NCBI GenBank assembly: GCA_949361645.1
Contig: OX442436.1
Location: forward strand, 5,700,386 to 5,764,385
Origin: Spongilla lacustris
Lineage: Eukaryota; Porifera; Demospongiae; Spongillida; Spongillidae
Reading direction: 5' to 3'
DNA length: 64,000 nt
Shown here piece after piece: positions 57,386-64,000 of this stretch. Position 1 is the first letter of the stretch, and every line of letters begins with the position of its first letter. The notes under the pieces were generated by a model, which had not been told where the DNA came from, made no database searches, and was given only the letters and a program-made list of their open reading frames with translations. The position numbers were made by a program, and so were the translations under genes.

Positions 57386-57684
57386 CATTACAGTGTGCGT
57401 GCAGACTGGACCTCGTAGGACCTAACGAAAGCAATGTGACGCGCAATGGGTACGAATGCAGAAGCCCGTTCTTAATACCAGTATCGACTGTGTAGCCCCG
57501 TAACGCCGCTGTTCCAGGCCGCTTCCACCAACAACATTTAACCGGGACTATTTGACTGTGTATACTTTTTGACGATTTTGTTTCTGCTGCCATGTCTTAC
57601 GTGCTATTATAATATAAATTCGTAGGCTACTTTAGTATCCGTTAAGTGGGCGGGAAATTCCGAATCACATGACTTGTACAGCAA
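57386..57684. other. Short intergenic region between KSR-like and cathepsin genes
   Basis: About 300 bp holding the end of one gene and the promoter of the next. No motif could be singled out. Confidence 0.4.
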
Positions 57685-60600
57685 ATGGCTCCTTCCCATT
57701 TCTACGTTGTCGCCCTACTCTTCCTTTGCGCCTATGCTTTCGCACATAAGCCGTGCAGGGTGCCAAAGAGTAAGTTGAAAGTGATATTGAAAGGTTGATG
57801 ATATCACCTATACAGCGGAGTACAAAGTGCAGACGTTACGTAATTTAACCTTTCACGTGTGTTGCCAGCTACCTTCCCGAATGGAGAGCGTATTACAGCT
57901 CCGCTTCCCCACACTTATGTAAGTGTGAAGGACCTTCCCGCGAACTTTACATGGGCAAATAAAGATGGCGTCAACTACCTTACTCCAAATCGCAACCAGC
58001 ATATCCCTCAATGTGAGCCGTACATTATTTGCTGCCCCCCCCCCCCCCCGTTCCCCACTGTAATACCTGCACCTATTCCCCCTCCACACACACACATTTG
58101 CAGACTGTGGTTCATGCTGGGCTATGGGGACAACTTCTGCACTGAGTGACCGCATTGCCATCATGAGGAATGCCAGCTACCCAATCATTCAGCTGGCTCC
58201 ACAGGTCCTAATCAACTGTCAAGGAGGGGGAACATGTGGTGGTGGGTTTATAACTAGTGGACATCATGACTAGCACCCTTCATGACTAGTACCCTGTCAT
58301 GACTAGCACCCTTCATGACTAGCACCCATCATGACTAGCACCCTGTCATGACTAGCATCCATCATGTCTAGCACCCTGTCATGACTAGCACCCATCATGA
58401 CTAGCACCCTGTCATGACTAGCATCCATCATGTCTAGCACCCTGTCATGACTAGTACCCATCATGACTAGCACCCATCATGACTAGCACCCATCATGACT
58501 AGCACCCTGTCATGACTAGCACCATAATGACTAGCACCCTGTCATGACTAGCACCCATCATGACTTCATGACTAGCACCCTGTCATGACTAGCACCCTGT
58601 CATGACTAGCACCCTGTCATGACTAGCACCCTTCATGTCTAGCACCCATCATGACTAGCACCCTTCATGACTAGCACCCATCATGTCTAGCACCCTTCAT
58701 GTCTAGCACCCATCATGACTAGCACCCTTCATGACTAGCACCATCATGACTAGCACCCTTCATGACTAGTACCCTGTCATGACTAGCACCCTTCATGACT
58801 AGCACCCTGTCATGACTAGCATCCATCATGTCTAGTACCCTGTCATGACTAGTACCCATCATGACTAGCACCCATTATGTCTAGCACCATCATGACTAGC
58901 ACCTTGTCATGACTAGCACCCATCATGACTAGCACCTTGTCATGACTAGCACCCATCATGACTAGCTGTCCACTTTGTTCATCGTCTCTTTGCTGTGGCG
59001 ACTTCCTTTATGTCTATCATTTGCTGTCTCCACTTACATCACCCTTACATCACCCTTACATCACCCTTACATCACCCTTACGTCACCCTTACATCACCCT
59101 TACATCACCCCTCACCCCTCACCCTGCTCTCAAAGGTGGTGATCCAGGAGGTGTGTACGATTACATCCACACCAATGGAATTCCTGACGAGACCTGCCAG
59201 AACTACGAGGTATGGCACTAGATGAGAGAGCTCTCACATATACTGAAACTGTGGGGTCCAATTGCAGAGTACCTGCCTTGTGGGATTAGGTTTCTATGTA
59301 AATTAGATACCAACCAATCAGTTGTGAGATTTCCTTCTGCTGTAGTATAGCACACTGTGATGGGGACATAGATAGCATACAATGAGGGCAGTGGGAACTG
59401 CTAAATGGTACCTATGGCAGTGGGAACTAATGGTGCATAGGGCATCTGCTGTGTACAGTTGAGCTTCTTGGTAATGAACCTTCACCCATGTTTGTGAGCT
59501 CGTGTTGCATTTCCTCGTGTGTTTACCTGCATGTGTTACAGGCTGCTTGTGTGTGTACATGTGTGAGTGGGTGTGGAGTGTATTTGTGTACAACTGAACA
59601 TGGGTAGGCTGTGTGTTAGGCTGCAGAGCATGCATTTGTGCAGGTGTGGAGAGCGTTGTGTCCTCACATGTCCCTGGGTGACATGTGTTGTTTTTATTTC
59701 CTTTGACATAACGATAACAGCCCTCTTCCCCTCCCTTTCTCCCCTCACCCTCGCCCTCCTCTCCTCTTCTCCCTCCCCCTTGCCCCCTCTTCACTCTCCT
59801 CTCTACTCACTTCCCTTCTCCCCTCCCATTCACCCTCCCCCTCTTCACTCTCCTCTCTACTCACTTCCCTTCTCCCCTCCCATTCACCCTCCCCCTCTTC
59901 CCCTCTCCCCTCTCCTCTGTACTCCCTTCCCTTCTCCCCTCCCTTTCTCCCCTCCCCCTTCTCATCTTCATCTGCCCCCTCACCCCCTCACCCTTTCCCC
60001 CTTTACTCTCCCCCTTCTCTGGTGGGTTGCCCTCTTGCAGGCTAAGGATGGCAAGTGTGAACCTCTTGGGGTGTGCGAGACCTGTAGCCCTGACAACCAG
60101 GTGAGGAGATGGGACGGAGTGGGCATTTGTGTTTTCCAGCCTGAAGTCATGTGACATTGACTCCACCCCTCAGTGTACCAAAGTGACAAGTCACGCCACG
60201 TACTGGGTAGGGGACTATGGGGGTGTGAGTGGGGCAGACAACATGAAGGCAGAGATATTCGCTCGTGGTCCCATTGGGTGTGGCATCGATGCCACCTCCA
60301 AGTTGGAGAGCTACACAGGGGGAATCTTCTCAGAGTTCAGCCTGTTTCCCATGATCAACCACGAAGTCTCTGTGAGTTAGAGTTTGGGGTGGTCTAAAGC
60401 TGTTGCTATGAAGGATGAGTTAAGGGTTTGGGGTGGTCTAGAGCTGTTGCTATGAAGGAGATGTTTGGGGGGGTCTAGAGCTGTTGCTATGAAGGAGATG
60501 TTTGGGGTGGTCTAGAGCTGTTGCTATGAAGGAGATGTTTGGGGTGGTCTAGAGCTGTTGCTATGAAGGATGAGTTAAGGGTTTGGGTTTGTGGTTAGTT

Positions 60601-61372
60601 TAAAAAATTAAGATTATTAATACTACGCACGACCTCGCATTATGAAGAATGCTAGGAATGTTGGTTGGCCGCACGCTCGCATGTTTGTCCATACATGTGG
60701 GTGTGGCTACCTTAATATGTGTGCATTCCTTACGGCGTGTCTCCAGACCTTAATACCTGAGGGTGTGGCTACGTCAGAAGGAGTTGGGGGTAGCATCATA
60801 TGTGAGGGATACTGGAGCACTAGTCTGGTGCAATTGTTACATCGGGAGTACATTCCTCCCGATGTAATGATTTTTTAATGAACTGAAACTGATCCGTATG
60901 ACTCGAGAATAGGCCAACCTTCCAGACCCTCTGTCCATGCACTTATGGGTCTACTGTATAAAGGGAAATGGAGGTCCACTGTGTGGTGGGGGTGGGGTCC
61001 ATTGCTATACTGTGGTGGGGGTGGGGTCCATTGCTATACTGTGGTGGGGGTGGGGTCCATTGCTATACTGTGGTGGGGGTGGGGTCCATTGCTGTACTGT
61101 GGTGGGGGTGGGGTCCATTGCTATGCTGTGGTGGGGGTGTGGTCCATTGCTATACTGGGGGGGTGGGGTCAATTGCTATACTGTGGTGGGGGTGTGGTCC
61201 ATTGCTATACCTGCTGTTGGGATGCTGCCATTTTTTTTTTTCTGCTGAGATGTGAGTTGTTTGTCCAAAAAAAATGCAGGTCATGAGTGTTGATTTCATG
61301 GAGGGTGGATAGGTTACATGTATGTATCACTCAGGTTGACATGAACTTTTGAAAGTCATTTTCATATCAGCT

Positions 61373-61453
<81 letters not shown>

Positions 61454-63907
61454 ATGCTGGTTGTCATGGCATTATTTGGTACCTTTACTCTCACCCTCCC
61501 TCCCTCCCTCAGGTGGTTGGATGGGGTGTGGAAAATGGAGTGGAGTTCTGGTACATGAGGAACTCTTGGGGGACCTACTGGGGAGAGAACGGCTTTGCAA
61601 GGATCATGATGCATAAGGTGAGGAGGAGAGAGGGTGGGGAGGAGGTGAGAGGGATGGGGAGGAGGTGAGGGGTGGTGGGGAGGAGGTGAGAGGGATGGGG
61701 AGGAGGTGAGAGGGGTGGGGAGGAGGTGAAAGGGGTGGGGAGGAGGTGAGAGGGGTGGGGAGGAGGTGAGAGGGATGGTGGGAGGAGGTGAGAGGGATGG
61801 TGGGAGGAGGTGAGAGGGGTGGTGGGGAGGAGGTGCCTTGTATTTCCAAGGTGTTGCTTAGCAGCATACAGCAGTGTTGGCATCCTTCATGCCAGGGGAA
61901 CAAAAGGTATAACCTTGTAGAGAGGCCAGGGGAACAAAAGGTATAACCTTGTAGAGAGGCCAGGGGAACAAAAGGTATAACCTTGTAGAGAGTCCAATTC
62001 TGACGCTGTTTGTGTTCACCTTGTTTTGCAGCTAGCTGGGTTTTTTTTTGTTTGTTAGTTAGTGACTTGAGAGTGCAGCCAAGTGTAACATGGATACAGT
62101 GTAAGATGGCTTCCTCCCACCCTCCCTCTCACACTCATACTGTATCACTGATATAGGAAGTGACCCCTAACCCACACTGCACACACGCTTGTGGTGTGTT
62201 TACACCTATACAAAATGCACAAGCATATGCACACACAATATCCTGGTGTACACAAAACACGCAGCATATAGCACAGGATGTGCACACACACAACATGTAC
62301 AGACATATTACATGCATATGCACACACACAACACACACACATATACACACGACATACATACATGCACCTACACACACACACACACACATATGCACACGAC
62401 ATACATACACGCACCTACACATGCACACACACACACATATACACACTACATACATACACGCACCTACACACATGCACACGACATACATACACGCACATAT
62501 GCACACGACATACATACACGCACACATGCACACACACACATATGCACACGACATACATACACGCACACATGCACACACACACATATGCACACGACATACA
62601 TACACGCACACATGCACACAACTCTTCTGTTCAGGCTTTATAATTACATGTTTGCTTGGACTGGGGAAGTAGGGGGAGGAGCTAATTACCATTCATTCAT
62701 GTTATAGTTCTCTCAATCTGGTTTGACCTCTTGATGCCCTTTGTTCCTAGGTAGAATGTTGGCTGTGATAAACTAACACAGGGCACGACCATACCCTCAT
62801 TCCTACACAATGCAGTTTGCTTCACTGTCCCTTTGGATATTATTTGGGGGAGGAGGGGGGAGGGAGAAAGTGTGTGTAGTAGCACATGTTTGTGAAATAT
62901 TGGATGTGTGAGGTAGCTCTGGTCCCCAGTCTAACAGGGGGAGGTAGCAGCCTATCAGGGGGGAGGTAGCACTGGTCCCCAGCCTATCAGGGGGGAGGTA
63001 GCACTAGTCCCCAGCCTATCAGTGGGAGGTTGCGCTGGTCCCCAGCCTATCAGGGGGGAGGTAGCACTGGTCCCCAGCCTATCAGGGGGAGGTAGTCTGG
63101 TCCCCAGCCTATCAGGGGGAGGTAGCACTGGTCCCCAGCCTATCAGAGGGAGGTAGTCTGGTCCCCAGCTTATCAGGGGGAGGTAGCACTGGTCCCCAGT
63201 CTAACAGGGGGAGGTAGAAGTGTGACACATTCCAGGGGGCTGGTTTGGCATAGTACTCTTTGTGTTCGGCATATCCACCTCTGCATTTGAGTACGCATTC
63301 CTGTCACCCCACCAACCATTTTACACCACAGTTTGTACTCTTGACACTGTATCTCTTTTCCTCAAGACACCCGCCCCCACATAGCTATTGACAGCTTGGA
63401 GACCTTAGAAGACCTTAGGGGGGTGGGGGAGGTGGGAGACCTTAGGAGGAGCCACCTTAGGGAGCAGGGGTAGGGAGGGAGACATGGCCCTTGTATGTGT
63501 GTTGTGTGGGACAGTAGCACCAGTGGCTGTGCTATAGCTGTTTCCATTTTGTTCCCTTTCCATTAGGAAAACCTTGGCCTGGAGAGTGGCTGTGACTGGG
63601 GTGTCCCCCAGATGACCAAGCCAGGTGCTGCAAAGCCCACTGTTACAAAGTCAGTTGCCCATAAGGTTGCCAAGGGAACCTACCATGACTACAGCAATCC
63701 TTGCATGCAGAAAAGCAAGGTAAGATCCTTTGTATTTAAAGGCTTTGTATCAATATCATTATTTTCAGACTCCGGTAAAAACGCACATTGTGTCTCCCCT
63801 CCCTTCCACGTACTTGCGTCCCAGTGACATCCCTGCTCAATATGACCCGAGGGACATATCGGGGATAGACTTTACCACTGTGAACCGTAACCAACACATC
63901 CCTCAGT
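57685..63907 (+). CDS. CTSZ: Cathepsin Z/X-like cysteine protease with a second protease module (partial)
   Basis: Exons: 57685-~57768, 57869-58012, 58104-~58240, ~59136-59210, ~60041-60101, ~60174-60371, ~61513-61618, ~63568-63719 and 63769-63907; the gene continues beyond the window. A signal peptide ([15 protein letters not shown]) is followed by a short propeptide with the single Cys (KPCRVPK) typical of cathepsin Z. The cathepsin-Z mini-loop and active site read [38 protein letters not shown] follows, then the catalytic His in [12 protein letters not shown] and the Asn in [14 protein letters not shown]. Family members are lysosomal or secreted carboxypeptidases. Instead of stopping, the frame runs through a Lys/Thr/Pro linker into a second Cys-containing propeptide ([28 protein letters not shown]) and a second NRNQHIPQ with the same phase-1 intron. 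The product is therefore a tandem-domain protease. Confidence 0.92.
58255..58965. repeat. 14-17-bp minisatellite in cathepsin intron
   Basis: More than 40 units of CATGACTAGCACCCTGT or shorter forms, in the intron after the active-site cysteine exon. Confidence 0.95.
59030..59115. repeat. 10-bp repeat before cathepsin exon 4
   Basis: About eight CCTTACATCA units ending about 20 bp before the acceptor used at ~59136. Confidence 0.85.
60366..60595. repeat. ~33-bp minisatellite in cathepsin intron
   Basis: About six units containing GGGGTGGTCTAGAGCTGTTG and CTATGAAGGA, beginning within a few bases of the donor after NHEVS. Confidence 0.9.
60970..61215. repeat. 29-bp minisatellite in cathepsin intron
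   Basis: About eight units of GTGGTGGGGGTGGGGTCCAT plus TGCTATACT. Confidence 0.93.
61370..61452. repeat. (GT)n microsatellite in cathepsin intron
   Basis: About 38 uninterrupted GT dinucleotides. Confidence 0.95.
61620..61840. repeat. ~20-bp purine-rich minisatellite starting at a splice donor
   Basis: About ten units of GGTGAGAGGGGTGGGGAGGA. The real donor GTGAGG after MMHK (61619) looks like the first unit, so every unit contains a donor-like GGTGAG. Confidence 0.9.
62270..62625. repeat. (CACACATATGCACACGACAT)-type repeat in cathepsin intron
   Basis: CA-rich compound repeat with ACATACATACACGCAC words. Open frames through it are artefacts. Confidence 0.92.
62925..63220. repeat. ~31-bp minisatellite in cathepsin intron
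   Basis: About nine units of GGGGGAGGTAGCACTGGTCC plus CCAGCCTATCA, just upstream of the exon that follows the protease domain. Confidence 0.93.
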
Positions 63908-64000
63908 GTGAGTCAACCAACCAAGCCTCGGTGGTTTTCATGCCCCCCCCCCCCCCCCCCCCCTCAACCCCAAAAACCTGTAGCTTTGAAGGGGGTGTGG

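Noticed and set aside
62135..62707. Cys/Val- and His/Thr-rich ORFs up to 185 codons
   Set aside because: They are translations of a CA/TG compound repeat in a cathepsin intron.
1..64000. tRNA, rRNA or snRNA genes
   Set aside because: No cloverleaf with conserved B-box or other structural RNA signature was recognised by eye; a covariance-model search would be needed to exclude small ones.

Overview
The window is eukaryotic, almost certainly from an invertebrate animal. Its genes are split by many short introns with GT..AG borders. They include animal-type families: a LAP (Erbin/Scribble-like LRR plus PDZ) polarity protein, a KSR/RAF-like kinase fold, C9orf72, cathepsin Z and RIMOC1/C5orf51. 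Compact genes, heavy microsatellite and minisatellite load, Gypsy remnants and a Cys-rich/RT/endonuclease retroelement would fit an early-branching marine animal such as a demosponge. That placement is inference, because no species marker is visible.

Layout. 0.3-3.5 kb: two broken Gypsy/Ty3-type polyproteins in opposite orientation. 3.5-11 kb: mostly non-coding, with a tandem array, a few candidate minus-strand exons and a small hairpin element. 11.0-14.3 kb: a nearly full-length non-LTR retrotransposon (Cys-rich region, zinc fingers, reverse transcriptase, CCHC knuckle, PD-(D/E)XK-like nuclease) with one frameshift. 14.4-16.2 kb (+): membrane-anchored epoxide hydrolase (EPHX4-like). 17.7-24.2 kb (-): two tandem C9orf72 homologues, the first carrying an array of about 30 copies of a 31-bp repeat in an intron. 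24.4-26.1 kb (+): ribonucleotide reductase small subunit (RRM2), divergent from C9orf72 copy 2 across a 210-bp promoter with E2F- and NRF1-like motifs. 26.7-27.3 kb (-): thioredoxin. 28.0-34.4 kb (-): proline-rich, tyrosine-motif adaptor resembling FYB/ADAP, with nine 46-residue repeats. 34.8-40.7 kb (+): RIMOC1 (RAB7A-interacting MON1-CCZ1 subunit), with a 2.9-kb intron made of several minisatellites. 41.0-54.2 kb (+): LAP-family gene interrupted by a 200-N assembly gap and several apparent frame breaks. 54.6-57.4 kb (+): KSR-like pseudokinase without catalytic residues. 57.7 kb to the end (+): cathepsin Z-like protease whose reading frame runs on into a second propeptide plus protease module.

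The genes do not form one pathway. There is a loose endolysosomal theme: C9orf72 (autophagy/lysosome GEF-related complex), RIMOC1 (Rab7 activation) and cathepsin Z (lysosomal carboxypeptidase). There is also a nucleotide-reduction pair: RRM2 next to a thioredoxin, its class of electron donor. Whether these adjacencies matter is untested.

The most notable items are the multi-domain cathepsin Z, the C9orf72 tandem pair with a conversion-like tract, the degenerate KSR-like pseudokinase, and the minisatellites that keep frame inside exons but not in introns. Exon borders below were read by eye from splice signals and homology remembered at family level, and are approximate where marked with a tilde.
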